Position numbers and translations under genes: made by a program. A stretch of 33,473 nucleotides of DNA from Streptomyces sp. AcH 505 (GTDB lineage Bacteria > Actinomycetota > Actinomycetes > Streptomycetales > Streptomycetaceae), in contig NZ_JTIY01000001.1 in NCBI RefSeq assembly GCF_000818175.1, forward strand, positions 3,033,147 to 3,066,619, given 5' to 3'. Positions 1 to 8,451 of this stretch are shown piece by piece. Within the stretch, counting starts at the first letter, position 1, and each line of letters begins with the position of its first letter. A model generated the notes under the pieces. The model was not told the origin of the DNA. It did not search any database and saw only the letters and a program-made list of their open reading frames with translations.

Positions 1-1
1 C

Positions 2-727
2 CCAACCCCCGCCGTGCCCCTCCCCGCCGCCGTGCCCTTCCCCCTCCCCACCTCCACGTCCCCGCCCTCCAAGCCCACCACGCAGGCAGACAGCGGCCGG
101 CCCCTCGGCAAGGTCCTGCTCACCAAGGGCGGCCAGGCCAGCATCAGCATGCGCAAGGGCGACTCCACTGTCGTCGTCACCGCCACCCTCGAATGGGACG
201 GCGGCAACGCGCGGCGCCGGCAGGCGGGGGCCGACCTCGATCTGTACGCGCTGTTCGTCCCCCGGCAGTCCGTCACACCCCGGGGCACCAAGCCCAACAA
301 GTCGAAAGAGGCCGTGTACTACCGGGACTTGGGGTCCGCCACGGCCCCGCCGTACATCGCCCTGGACGGCGACGCGCAGGCGCCGGGCAGAGAGACGATC
401 ACCATCCGCCGTCCCGACACCCAGGGGTACGTTCTCATCTGCGCCTACAGCGCGGTCGAGAACGGCACGGGATCGTTCGCGTCGTACGGCGCGCGGGCGG
501 TGGTGACCGACGGGCGCGGGTCCACGGTCACGGCGCCCCTGTTCAACAACCGCAATCTCTCCTACTGGGTCGCCATCGCGCTGATCGACTTCACCACACC
601 CGACCGCATCGACATCCGGCACGTCGAGCGGTACAGCGGGAATCACGTGGAGGCGCGCCCGCTCCTCTACACCAACGGGAACTTCCGAATGAGCGCGGGC
701 AAGGTCGAGTTCAAGACCGTCGGCTGA
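2..727 (+). CDS. TerD-family (tellurium resistance-like) protein, 5' end outside window
   Basis: The reading frame is open to the left edge of the window, so the gene is probably truncated and its true start is not visible; the first in-window GTG is at 14. The visible product begins with a Pro/Ser/Thr-rich linker of about 25 residues, then a TerD-like beta-sandwich domain, recognised by ADLDLYALFV, the ITI/YVLICAYSAVENG strands and a C-terminal NGNFRMSAGKVEFKTVG, which corresponds to the family ending (...GEWKFRAVG). TerD proteins are cytoplasmic, often Ca2+-binding, and are linked to tellurite and general stress resistance; the binding acids are not clear here, so metal binding is uncertain. 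The Pro-rich N-terminus suggests a longer multi-domain TerD protein. Family call fairly confident, function vague. Confidence 0.72.
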   Translation, partial: PTPAVPLPAAVPFPLPTSTSPPSKPTTQADSGRPLGKVLLTKGGQASISMRKGDSTVVVTATLEWDGGNARRRQAGADLDLYALFVPRQSVTPRGTKPNKSKEAVYYRDLGSATAPPYIALDGDAQAPGRETITIRRPDTQGYVLICAYSAVENGTGSFASYGARAVVTDGRGSTVTAPLFNNRNLSYWVAIALIDFTTPDRIDIRHVERYSGNHVEARPLLYTNGNFRMSAGKVEFKTVG

Positions 728-744
728 CCGATCACGACGGTATG

Positions 745-781
745 CTGTATGCACAATCCATAACTCTCAAAGTGCATACAG
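745..781. promoter_or_regulatory. 10-bp perfect inverted repeat upstream of cynS (candidate operator)
   Basis: CTGTATGCAC (745-754) and GTGCATACAG (772-781) form perfect 10-bp arms separated by 17 bp of A/T-rich sequence, unusual for this genome. The element lies between the TerD stop and the cyanase start, 41 bp upstream of the ATG. It has no T-tract and the spacer is long, so an operator for a dimeric or tetrameric regulator is more likely than a terminator. The regulator is not identified. Confidence 0.55.
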
Positions 782-821
782 GAACGTGCGGAGCTACCCA
801 GAGCCACGGAAAGAGGGCGCC

Positions 822-1265
822 ATGCTCACCAAGCAAGAAGCAGCCGAAGCCGTTCGCGCCGCCAAGGTGCAGACCGGGATCACCTGGGCGCAGCTCGCCG
901 AGGCCGTGGGGCGACCGCTCGCGTGGACCACCGCCGCGTTGCTCGGGCAGCATCCGATGCCCAAGGAGGAGGCCGAGACGGCGGCGGCGCTGCTCGAACT
1001 GGACAAGGACGTCGCGGTCGCCTTCCAACTCCAGCCCACCCGCGGCGCCCTCGACGCGGCCGTCCCCGTCGACCCCACCATCTACCGGCTCTACGAGGTC
1101 GTCCAGGTCTACGGGCCGACCATCAAGGAGCTGATCCACGAGCAGTGCGGCGACGGCATCATGAGCGCCATCAACTTCCGGCTCGACGTCAAGCGGGTCC
1201 CCGACCCGGCAGGTGACCGCGTCGTCATCACCCTCGACGGGAAGTACCTTCCCTACCAGTGGTAG
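822..1265 (+). CDS. cynS: Cyanate hydratase (cyanase)
   Basis: Cyanase converts cyanate and bicarbonate to ammonia and CO2, via carbamate, in the cytoplasm, for detoxification and nitrogen supply. The 147-residue product has the usual layout: an N-terminal helix-turn-helix-like domain (about 1-75) and the C-terminal catalytic dimer domain. The family catalytic triad is visible as Arg89 and Glu92 in YRLYEVVQVYG and Ser115 in GDGIMSAINF. The C-terminus ITLDGKYLPYQW is the family ending. I chose ATG 822 because MLTKQEA matches family N-termini and an AG-rich ribosome site (GAAAGAGGG) precedes it; GTG 786 would add 12 non-family residues. Its last 38 bases overlap the 3' end of the opposing molybdenum hydroxylase gene. 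A perfect inverted repeat at 745-781 is a likely control site. Confidence 0.95.
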   Translation: MLTKQEAAEAVRAAKVQTGITWAQLAEAVGRPLAWTTAALLGQHPMPKEEAETAAALLELDKDVAVAFQLQPTRGALDAAVPVDPTIYRLYEVVQVYGPTIKELIHEQCGDGIMSAINFRLDVKRVPDPAGDRVVITLDGKYLPYQW

Positions 1266-4083
1266 GGACACCGGCCTCCGCCAGCGCCAGCCACACCCGG
1301 TCGCTCGTGAGCGGGAGTTCCGTGAAGCGCACCCCCGTCGCGTCCCGCAGCGCGTTCGCCAGCGCGGGGGCGACGGGGTTGAACGGGCTCTCGCTCATCG
1401 ACTTCGCGCCCAACGGACCGATCTCGTCCGCCGTTTCCATGAAGTGGACCTCCGTGCGCGGTACGTCGGCGAAGGCCGGCAGCCGGTAGCGGCGGAAGGC
1501 CGCCGTGCTGACCTGGCCGCGTGCGTCGAGCCGTACGTTCTCGAAGAGCGTGGCGCCCAGCGCCTGCGCCACGCCGCCCTCGACCTGGCCCCTGCACTGC
1601 ATCGGGTTCATGACCTTGCCCGCGTCGGCCGCGTGCACACTGCGCAGGATGCGGATCTGGCCCGTGCCCGGGTCGACGGCGACCCGGAACCACTGGGCGT
1701 TGAAGGCCACCGAGCGCGGTGTCCCGCCGAAGTGCCCGTCCGCCGCCAGCTCGCGGCCCGCCGACTGCGCGGCCGTGTACAGCTCCTTGAGCAGGACGCG
1801 CCGCCCCGGCGCCTCCACCGCCTCCTCCACCAGCCGGCACTCGGCGCGCTCCGCGCCCAGCACCTCGGCGGCGAAGTCCAGGATCCGCACGGCGAGTTCC
1901 TGTGACGCGCGCAGCGTCGCCTTGCCCGCCACGACCGTGCCCGTCGAGGCGAACGCGCCCGTGTCGTGCCGTACGACATCGGTGTCCGACTGGCGGATGG
2001 TGATCCGCTCCGCCGTGGTGGACAGTTCGCCCGCCGCGATCTGCCGGTGCACGGTGGTGGTGCCGTTGCCGAACTCCGCCGTACCCACCGCGAGATCGAA
2101 GGTGCCGTCGGCGCTCAAGGCCACCCGTGCGTCCGCGATATGGCCGCCGGGCGGCCCTGTCGCGATCATCGAGAGCGCCGCACCCTCACCCACCAGCCAG
2201 GCCGCCAACCCCTGTTCACCGTCCGAAGAAGATCCCTCCGAGGAAGATCCCTCCGAGGAAGCACTCTCCGAAGACGCTCCCTCCGAAGCGGCATCGCCCG
2301 GAACAGTCTCCGCCCGCGCCCGCCGCACGATCCCCAGGCACTGGTCGAGGCCGTAACTCGCGATGTGCAGGTCCTCCTCCGCACCGCCCGGGGTGACCAT
2401 GGGCTCGCCGGCGCCGATGATGTTCTTCTCGCGCAGCGTGAGCGGGTCCAGGTCCAACCGCCGCGCCAGCTCGTCCAGTACGGACTCCATCGCGAAGACG
2501 ACCTGGCCGAGACCGTAACCCCGGAACGCGCCCGCGGGGACCGCGTGCGTGTAGACGGAGTAGCCGTCGGCCTTCTTGTTCGGGCAGCGGTAGACGGACA
2601 GTGACTCGCCGCAGGCGTGGAACATCACGGCGGGCCCGTGGTTCCCGTACGCCCCGGTGTTGGAGACCACCCGGATCTGAAGGGCCGTCAGCACACCGTC
2701 CGCCCGCGCCCCCGCCTTCACCCGGACCGTGAACGGGTGCCGGGTGGTGGCGCCGTAGAACTGCTCCGCGCGGGTGTACTCCAGCTTCACCGGCCGCTTC
2801 GTACGCAGCGCCGCAAGTGCCACGATGTCCTCGACCAGCATCTCCTGCTTCCCGCCGAAGCCGCCGCCGACCCGTCCCGCGACCACCCGCACCTGCTCCT
2901 CGGGCAGGTCGAACAGCGCGCACAGCGCGCGCCGGGTCAGGAACGGCGTCTGGGTGCTGGAGCGTACGGTCAGCCGCTCGCCGCCGCCCTCCGCCAGCTC
3001 CTCGAACCAGGCCACGGCGCCGTGCGTCTCCAGGCTGGCGTGCTGGACGCGCTGGGTGCGGAACGTCTCCTCGTACACGAGGTCCGCATCGGCGAACCCG
3101 GCCGCCACATCGCCGACCTCGCCGTGCACCTCACCCACCACGTTGTTCTGCGGGCGCGCGATCCGGGCCGTGGCCGCGTCCTTGTCGTGGACGACGGGCG
3201 CACCCGGGCGCATCGCCTCCTCCGGGTCGAGCACGGCGGGCAGCACCTCGTACGTGACCTCGATCCGCCGGCAGCCCTCCTCCGCCGCAGCCTCGCTGTC
3301 CGCGACGACGGCGGCGACGCGCTGGCCCACGTACCGCACCGTGTCGTCGAGGAGCCGGGTGTCGTCCGGGTCCTCCTCCGGATGCTCGTGGCGGGCGGAC
3401 GAGTACAGCCGCTCCGGAGCGTCGTAGTGGGTGAAGACCGCCTCAACTCCCTTGACCCGCAAGGCGGCGGAGGTGTCGATCGCGGCGATACGGGCGTGCG
3501 CGTGCGGTGAGCGCAGCAGCTTCATGTGCAGCAGACCGGGGATGTCGACGTCGAAGGTGTAGCGGGCGGTGCCCGTGACGACCTGCGGCCCGGCGGGGGC
3601 GGGCAGATTGCGCCCCACGGCCTGCCCGGCCTCAGGGGCTTCGGCGTGCCGGACCCCGCGTACGGCGTCCTCGATCGCCCGATAGCCCGTGCAGCGGCAC
3701 AAGTTGCCCTTGAACGCGCGCGGCAGGTCGGTCAGCTGGTCCGGGTCGAGCGCGGCGGTGGTCATCAGGAACCCCGCCGTGCAGAACCCGCACTGGAAAC
3801 CCTGCGCGTCGAGGAACCGCTGCTGTACGGGGTGGAGTTCGCCGCTCTTCGACGCAAGACCCTCGACGGTCGTCACCGCGCGCCCTTCGGCCCGTACGGC
3901 CGGGTAGAGGCAGCTGTGCACCGGCTCACCGTCCACATGCACGGTGCAGGCGCCGCAGTCGCCCGCGTCACAGCCCTTCTTCACCCCGAACCAGCCGCGC
4001 TCACGCAGGTAGGTGCGCAGACACTGGCCGGGGCGCGGCTCGGCGTCGAAGGGCTGCTCGTTGACGTCGATGTGAAAGGCCAT
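1228..4083 (-). CDS. Molybdenum hydroxylase, fused [2Fe-2S] and molybdopterin subunits (xanthine dehydrogenase family)
   Basis: This 951-residue protein joins two parts that are often separate subunits. Residues 1-150 are the iron-sulphur part: a plant-type ferredoxin cluster (Cys38, 43, 46, 58) and the second cluster domain (Cys98, 101, 129, 131). The rest is the molybdopterin part: a hammerhead domain from about 170, GGGFGGKQE near 408, AFRGYGLGQ near 519, and GAKSMSE near 898, whose last Glu occupies the position of the catalytic base in this family. Such enzymes hydroxylate purines or related N-heterocycles or aldehydes; the substrate cannot be read directly, but the divergent pucR-type gene suggests xanthine/hypoxanthine. 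It starts one base inside the stop of the FAD subunit gene (TGATG), indicating translational coupling. A Ser/Glu-rich insertion at about 597-621 is encoded by an imperfect repeat. The molybdenum-insertion chaperone XdhC is not in the window. Confidence 0.9.
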   Translation of the reverse strand: MAFHIDVNEQPFDAEPRPGQCLRTYLRERGWFGVKKGCDAGDCGACTVHVDGEPVHSCLYPAVRAEGRAVTTVEGLASKSGELHPVQQRFLDAQGFQCGFCTAGFLMTTAALDPDQLTDLPRAFKGNLCRCTGYRAIEDAVRGVRHAEAPEAGQAVGRNLPAPAGPQVVTGTARYTFDVDIPGLLHMKLLRSPHAHARIAAIDTSAALRVKGVEAVFTHYDAPERLYSSARHEHPEEDPDDTRLLDDTVRYVGQRVAAVVADSEAAAEEGCRRIEVTYEVLPAVLDPEEAMRPGAPVVHDKDAATARIARPQNNVVGEVHGEVGDVAAGFADADLVYEETFRTQRVQHASLETHGAVAWFEELAEGGGERLTVRSSTQTPFLTRRALCALFDLPEEQVRVVAGRVGGGFGGKQEMLVEDIVALAALRTKRPVKLEYTRAEQFYGATTRHPFTVRVKAGARADGVLTALQIRVVSNTGAYGNHGPAVMFHACGESLSVYRCPNKKADGYSVYTHAVPAGAFRGYGLGQVVFAMESVLDELARRLDLDPLTLREKNIIGAGEPMVTPGGAEEDLHIASYGLDQCLGIVRRARAETVPGDAASEGASSESASSEGSSSEGSSSDGEQGLAAWLVGEGAALSMIATGPPGGHIADARVALSADGTFDLAVGTAEFGNGTTTVHRQIAAGELSTTAERITIRQSDTDVVRHDTGAFASTGTVVAGKATLRASQELAVRILDFAAEVLGAERAECRLVEEAVEAPGRRVLLKELYTAAQSAGRELAADGHFGGTPRSVAFNAQWFRVAVDPGTGQIRILRSVHAADAGKVMNPMQCRGQVEGGVAQALGATLFENVRLDARGQVSTAAFRRYRLPAFADVPRTEVHFMETADEIGPLGAKSMSESPFNPVAPALANALRDATGVRFTELPLTSDRVWLALAEAGVPTTGREGTSRRG
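2219..2291. repeat. Imperfect short tandem repeat inside the Mo-subunit gene
   Basis: Repeats of the form TCCGA(A/G)GAAGATCCC and close variants, running over roughly 70 bp, encode alternating Ser/Glu-rich residues (ASSEGSSSEGSS-like) on the minus strand. The tract keeps the reading frame and lies between conserved parts of the molybdopterin domain, so it is probably a surface loop expanded by replication slippage. Confidence 0.6.
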
Positions 4084-4955
4084 CAGGAACCACTCCCGCC
4101 GCTAGGTGTGCTCAGCTCGGCCCGTACTTCCTCCGCCAGCCGCAGCGCCATGTGCCGTCGCCAGGCGGGCAGTCCATGGATGTCGTCGAACCAGTTGCTG
4201 TCTCCGGCCTCACCCCTGTCACCGCCGCCCGTGCCGACGTCCCCGACGGCCTCCTCGATCGCCGCGCGCAGCTCCCCGGCCCGTGGCGGCAGCGGGAACC
4301 AGAACCGGTACGGCCGTACGGTCGCCGCCGTGACCGTCACCGTCAGCGAGCCGTCCCTGGCGTCCAGCGTGCCGATGACGAGCGCCCCGGAGCGGCCGAG
4401 CCCGTACAGGGACGCCTGGCGGAACGCCGTACGCGAGGCCAGCGCGACGGCAGGCAGCGTGACCGAGCGCAGCAGCTCGCCCTCGGCCAGGTCCTTGCGT
4501 CCCGCGCCGGTGACGAAGTCGGCGACCGGTGTGGTGCGCAGTGAGCCGTCCTGCGCCTGGAGGAGACAGACGCCGTCGAGCGCTGCGGTCAGCGAGATCA
4601 TGGGGCCCGCAGGCAGCGCGTTGCAGAGGTTCCCGCCGACGGTGGCCATGTTCCAGATCTTGAACGAGGCGAGGAAGGCCCGGCAGCACTGCTCGAAGAG
4701 CGGGGCCGCCGCCGGGTGCCAGTTCCTCGCGAACCGCGACAGCCGCGCGATCGTGCAGGTCGCCGCGATCTCCAGGGACCCGTCCGGCAGCTCCCGCAGC
4801 GGCTCCCAGTCCAGCCGGGTCAGATCGATCAGGCGCCGCAGGTGCGGCTGAGGTTCGGAGAACAGGTAGGTGCCGCCGGCCAGCCAGGCATCGCCCGGCT
4901 GCCACGGCACGCGGTGACGCGCGTCCCGTACCTCAAGCACGGTGTTCAGATCCAT
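4083..4955 (-). CDS. FAD-binding subunit of molybdenum hydroxylase (xanthine dehydrogenase medium-subunit family)
   Basis: A 290-residue FAD-binding protein that would pass electrons from the iron-sulphur clusters of the downstream subunit to the final acceptor. FAD contacts are recognisable in WLAGGTYLFSEPQP (near residue 25), a variant of the AGGTDLL loop, and ATVGGNLCNALPAGPM, matching the TxGGNxxxxxPAGD loop but with Met where Asp is common. The C-terminal third corresponds to the CO-dehydrogenase flavoprotein C domain. I chose ATG 4955 (MDLNTVLEVRD) over GTG 5006 because the family homology begins there and the longer form would run into the palindromic control region; no strong ribosome site is visible. 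The gene is first in a two-gene operon and overlaps the large subunit by one base. Confidence 0.88.
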   Translation of the reverse strand: MDLNTVLEVRDARHRVPWQPGDAWLAGGTYLFSEPQPHLRRLIDLTRLDWEPLRELPDGSLEIAATCTIARLSRFARNWHPAAAPLFEQCCRAFLASFKIWNMATVGGNLCNALPAGPMISLTAALDGVCLLQAQDGSLRTTPVADFVTGAGRKDLAEGELLRSVTLPAVALASRTAFRQASLYGLGRSGALVIGTLDARDGSLTVTVTAATVRPYRFWFPLPPRAGELRAAIEEAVGDVGTGGGDRGEAGDSNWFDDIHGLPAWRRHMALRLAEEVRAELSTPSGGSGS

Positions 4956-5013
4956 GCCGGTCAGTGAAGCAACGCCGTGGCGGGCGGCGACACCGGCGCG
5001 GGGCACGGAAAAA

Positions 5014-5117
5014 CATGAGTGTCATCGCTCATGGTTGGAGGATCAACCAAGAGGGTCACCATCCTGAGTCGCTGGCATTTACGATGCATTAACTCGCATT
5101 CTCCTCGTGAATGTGAG
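5014..5117. promoter_or_regulatory. Divergent control region between the hydroxylase operon and pucR-like gene
   Basis: Several symmetric elements lie between the two divergent starts. They are CATGAG-8-CTCATG (5014-5033), TGGTTG-6-CAACCA (5032-5049), three GCATT pentamers at 5075, 5086 and 5096 spaced 11 and 10 bp (one helical turn each), and CTCGCATTC-7-GAATGTGAG (5093-5117, one mismatch in nine). The phased pentamers and the last palindrome are good candidates for the binding site of the neighbouring PucR-type protein. Exact promoter boxes are not clear. Confidence 0.5.
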
Positions 5118-5162
5118 GTGCCGGGCGGCTCAGCGACCGGCAGTCGCCCTAGGAGCACCCGC

Positions 5163-6722
5163 ATGCACGTCACCGATCTCCTCCAGCTCGAAGCCCTCGA
5201 CCTCGCCGTCCTCTGGGCGGAGGACGACCTGCTCGCCCGGGAGATCAGCGGTGTGACGGCGACCGACCTCGCCGACCCCTCCCGGTTCCTGCAGCAGGGG
5301 GAGATCGTGCTGAGCGGTCTCGTGTGGTGGCAGGACGGCGACAGCCGGGCGAAGGCAGACCGCTTCGTCACGGCACTGCGGACCGCAGGCGCGCCCGCGC
5401 TGCTCGCCGGGGAGGAGACGCACGGCGCCGTCCCCGACGCGCTTGTCGAGTCCTGCCGCGCACATGGGCTCGCGCTGCTGGCCGTCCCGGCGCACACCAG
5501 TTTCCGCGCCATCACGGACGCGGTGTATCTGCGGCAGTGGGGGGACCTCAGCCGCCGGCAGGACGACCATTACGCGCTGCCGGGGAACGTACGCACCGAG
5601 CTGAGCCGTCTGCTCGCGGCGTCCGCGCCTCTCGACGCCCTGCTCGACCAGGCCCTCGCGCATCTGGGCGGACCGGCCTGCTCCGTCGTGTCGGCGACGG
5701 GCCGTACGGTCGCCGTCGCCGCGAGCGCGGCAGCCGACGCGCGTGCTGCGGGCCCGGCGGGGACGGGGGCAAGGACGGGGCTGCGCGTCGACGCGGAGTC
5801 GTCGGCGTACGACGCCTGGTACCTGCGTCTGCCGGGCGGCGCGGACCAGGTGCCGCCGCGTGTGCTGTACGAGATAGCCGACGTCGTCGCCCGGCACCGG
5901 CAGGGACGCGCGGGGCGGGATGCGGTGGTACGGCGGCGGGCGACGGAGCTGCTCGCGGCGATCGACGCAACTCCCGCTGCTGGTAGCGATTGTGACGGCG
6001 AGTCACTAGTGACGCCACTGCGCGCGTGCGGGCTGCCGGAGCAGGGGCCGTACCGGGTGATCAGCGCCGTGGTGGGGCAGCGCCCGGACGACGCGACGGC
6101 CGCACTCACCGAGGCGCTGCGGCATCTGCCCGGCGTACGGTTCGCCGTCGGCCAACTGCCGGACGGCGGGGCGGCGGCGGTGCTGCACGAGCCGGGCGCG
6201 GGGGAACCCGACGCGGTGCGTCGGCTGGCCGACCTGTGGCCCGCACTCCACGCCTGCGCTCCGAGTCGCGCGCTGTACGCGGGGGCCGGTGATCCGGCGG
6301 CCACGGCGGCGGACCTGCACGGCAGCCTGGTGCAGGCGCGCTACGCGCTGTCGGCGGCGCGACTGGTGCGGCCGTCGGTGGAACCCGACGCCGCCGCCCG
6401 GCTGGTGACGATGGCTGACCTCACCAGCCTGGACGCCCTGCTCGCCGGCATCCCCGCCGACGTACGCGCCGTCTTCAGTGCGCGGACCCTGGGCCCGCTG
6501 GCGGACGAGAGCCGCGCGGCACACCGGGTGCTGCTGGAGACACTGGAGGCGTTCCTCGCACACAACGCGTCGTGGGCGCGTACGGCGGAGGCCATGCATC
6601 TGCACGTCAACACCGTCCACTACCGCGTCCAGCGCATCGAGTTCCTGACCGGGCGCGATCTCTCCCGCCTCGACCACAAACTGGACCTGCGGGCGGCTCT
6701 CATCTGCCGCCCGGGGCGGTGA
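5163..6722 (+). CDS. pucR: PucR-family transcriptional regulator
   Basis: A 519-residue regulator. The N-terminal PucR domain covers about residues 1-135 (MHVTDLLQLEALDLAVLWAE, then FLQQGEIVLSGLVW and LVESCRAHGLALLAVP). The middle is a long Ala/Arg-rich GGDEF/GAF-like region. The C-terminal helix-turn-helix (HTH_30 type) is clear in AHNASWARTAEAMHLHVNTV followed by HYRVQRIEFLTGRDLS. In Bacillus and actinobacteria such proteins control purine catabolism, and the divergent position next to a xanthine dehydrogenase-type operon supports that role. ATG 5163 has AGGAG at 5151-5155 and matches the family N-terminus; the frame is open further upstream, but that stretch covers the palindromic control region. 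Target specificity is inferred from context only. Confidence 0.88.
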   Translation: MHVTDLLQLEALDLAVLWAEDDLLAREISGVTATDLADPSRFLQQGEIVLSGLVWWQDGDSRAKADRFVTALRTAGAPALLAGEETHGAVPDALVESCRAHGLALLAVPAHTSFRAITDAVYLRQWGDLSRRQDDHYALPGNVRTELSRLLAASAPLDALLDQALAHLGGPACSVVSATGRTVAVAASAAADARAAGPAGTGARTGLRVDAESSAYDAWYLRLPGGADQVPPRVLYEIADVVARHRQGRAGRDAVVRRRATELLAAIDATPAAGSDCDGESLVTPLRACGLPEQGPYRVISAVVGQRPDDATAALTEALRHLPGVRFAVGQLPDGGAAAVLHEPGAGEPDAVRRLADLWPALHACAPSRALYAGAGDPAATAADLHGSLVQARYALSAARLVRPSVEPDAAARLVTMADLTSLDALLAGIPADVRAVFSARTLGPLADESRAAHRVLLETLEAFLAHNASWARTAEAMHLHVNTVHYRVQRIEFLTGRDLSRLDHKLDLRAALICRPGR

Positions 6723-6773
6723 AGGGCACGGCGGACAAGAGACAGCTCAGCTCAGCGCGGACCGATACGCACG

Positions 6774-7172
6774 TCAGCGCAGATCGATATGCACATTGGT
6801 CGACTTCACCCGCGCGGTGACCATCACACCCACCGCGATCTCCAGCTCGTCGACAGCTTCGCGCGTCACCAGCGACACCACCCGGTGCGGCCCTGACTGG
6901 ATCTCCACCTGCGCCACCACGTCGTCGACGACGAGCCCGGTCACGATCCCGGAGAACGAGTTACGGACCGACGTAGCCACGTCGTCCGGCACCGGAAGCA
7001 CACCCACCGCGCGGTCCTTGGCGAACGACGCGAGGCTCACGCCGTCGATGGTCCGGTTCCCCGCACCGTCCCGCTCCATGAGCAGCTGACCTCCGTCGGC
7101 CCACCGGCGGACGGTCTCCGAACTGACACCGAGCAGTCCCGCTGCCCGGCCGATGCTGTACGAGGCCACCAC
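6774..7172 (-). CDS. HTH + TOBE/Mop-domain molybdate-binding protein (molbindin-like)
   Basis: The 132-residue product has an N-terminal excisionase/MerR-like helix-turn-helix (YSIGRAAGLLGVSSETVRRW, residues 5-24) and a C-terminal Mop/TOBE domain of about 65 residues (RNSFSGIVTGLVVDDVVAQV...VVSLVTREAVDEL...ARVKSTNVHIDL). Mop domains bind molybdate or tungstate oxyanions, so this is probably a molybdate sensor or store; proteins of this shape usually act as regulators of molybdenum uptake or molybdoenzymes. It lies 50 bp beyond the PucR-like gene, convergent with it, and 2.7 kb from a molybdenum hydroxylase, which fits. The start is GTG 7172, or GTG 7169 directly after it; a short AGGG precedes both. 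Confidence 0.82.
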   Translation of the reverse strand: MVASYSIGRAAGLLGVSSETVRRWADGGQLLMERDGAGNRTIDGVSLASFAKDRAVGVLPVPDDVATSVRNSFSGIVTGLVVDDVVAQVEIQSGPHRVVSLVTREAVDELEIAVGVMVTARVKSTNVHIDLR

Positions 7173-7204
7173 CGCACCCTAGTACGCCGCAGCCCCCGAT
7201 CATC

Positions 7205-7271
7205 GCGGCGCCGAACGCGGCGCCGAACGCGGCGAGGGCGCCGAACCGGCCAACGCCACTTTGCGCTGGCC
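7205..7271. repeat. 12-bp direct repeats and a stem-loop in the intergenic region
   Basis: GCGGCGCCGAAC is repeated exactly at 7205-7216 and 7217-7228, with a degraded third copy following. GGCCAACGC (7248-7256) and GCGCTGGCC (7263-7271) then form 9-bp arms with one mismatch around CACTTT. The rest of the 267-bp gap (7173-7439) contains a possible -35 TTGACA at 7275-7280 for the surface-protein gene, without a convincing -10; I see nothing else there. Confidence 0.4.
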
Positions 7272-7439
7272 AGGTTGACAGCCCACTGCGCCAGGCACAA
7301 CGATGCTGATACCACCGAGGCCGTTGTGTCCCGAGTGGTAATCGACCATCAGCCCGATACCGCCTCGGCACGCCCTTCTCTAGAAGGTTCCTGTGCGGCG
7401 GACTCTCGTCGGGCGTTGTGAAGTCACGATTGGATTCGC

Positions 7440-8402
7440 ATGCCCATAGCGCGTCATGTCACCCTGTGGCGTTTTGTCGGGGTGGGTGCTGCCGCCCTCG
7501 CCCTGTCCACCGCAGCGGCCACCTCCGCCTACGCGGGCGACTGCCCCGGCGGCCACGGCTGGAACAAGGGCCACCAGACCGGATACAAGCCCGGTAAGGG
7601 CGCCGGTGTGAAGACCCCGACCGACCTGTGCGAGTTCTCCCTGGACGGCCAGACCTGGAAGGGTTCCGTCCAGGTCGACGACCTGAACCTGAAGCCGTCC
7701 GACGACGGCAAGGTGCACGTGAAGGTGCGGGCCGCGAAGGACGCCACGTCCTGCACGGCGTCGCTCGCCTCGTACCGTACCCACGGTGCCACCTGGGAGA
7801 GCTCGGGCAACCAGGTCTTCCACGACTTCGACACGGTGAAGGTGAAGCCGGGCGGCGGTGACACCCTCGACATCGCGGTGCCCGACGTCGGCTGCTTCGC
7901 GCAGGTCGACCTGTACCGCGGTGCGGTCAAGTACGACGGTCTCAAGAACGCCAACGACGGCTTCGAGCACGGCGATCTGCCGGTCGGCCCGCAGCACGCC
8001 GTCATCCTGGACAAGCTGATCGCGTCGTGGAACGGCGGGACGAAGAACTGCACCGAGCAGACCATCCCGAGCACACCGCCGTCGAGCCCGTCGTCACCCG
8101 CGACCTCGACGCCGTCGGACACCCCGACGGACGAGAACTCCACCGCACCGGCCCCGCCGGCGTCGTCGACCCCCGCGCCGTCCGAGACGGTCTCCGGTGC
8201 GGAGTCGAGCCCGGCCGCCGCCAACTCGGCGAGCCCCGCGGGTGACGTGGACGCGGTCGCGTCCGAGAGCCCCGCCGGTGGTCTGGCCGAGACCGGCAGC
8301 AGCAACGTCGGTATCACCGTGGGCGGCGCCGCCGTCCTGCTCGCAGCGGGTGGTGCCGCACTCCTGATCACGCGCCGTCGTCAGGCTGCCCGCCGCCACT
8401 GA
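7440..8402 (+). CDS. Secreted LAETG-anchored cell-surface protein
   Basis: A 320-residue exported protein with a signal peptide (RHVTLWRF then a hydrophobic core, cleavage likely after AYA at residue 32). A globular domain at about 33-205 contains four Cys residues and a WNKGHQTGYKPGKG segment. A Ser/Thr/Pro/Ala-rich wall-spanning stretch covers about 205-280. The sorting signal is LAETG at 282-286, a hydrophobic segment and an Arg-rich tail (RRRQAARRH). LAXTG is the motif used by class E sortases in Streptomyces, so the protein is probably linked to peptidoglycan cross-bridges. The globular domain is not one I can name. The gene stands alone and ends at a very strong terminator (8452-8497). 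Confidence 0.85.
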   Translation: MPIARHVTLWRFVGVGAAALALSTAAATSAYAGDCPGGHGWNKGHQTGYKPGKGAGVKTPTDLCEFSLDGQTWKGSVQVDDLNLKPSDDGKVHVKVRAAKDATSCTASLASYRTHGATWESSGNQVFHDFDTVKVKPGGGDTLDIAVPDVGCFAQVDLYRGAVKYDGLKNANDGFEHGDLPVGPQHAVILDKLIASWNGGTKNCTEQTIPSTPPSSPSSPATSTPSDTPTDENSTAPAPPASSTPAPSETVSGAESSPAAANSASPAGDVDAVASESPAGGLAETGSSNVGITVGGAAVLLAAGGAALLITRRRQAARRH

Positions 8403-8451
8403 CGGCAGGCCGACCGCTGACCGACCGGGCTATCGAGCTACCCAGTCACCG

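Noticed and set aside
6961..7371. 136-residue minus-strand ORF upstream of the molbindin gene
   Set aside because: It overlaps the molbindin gene in another frame and is mostly Gly/Ala/Arg from the direct repeats.
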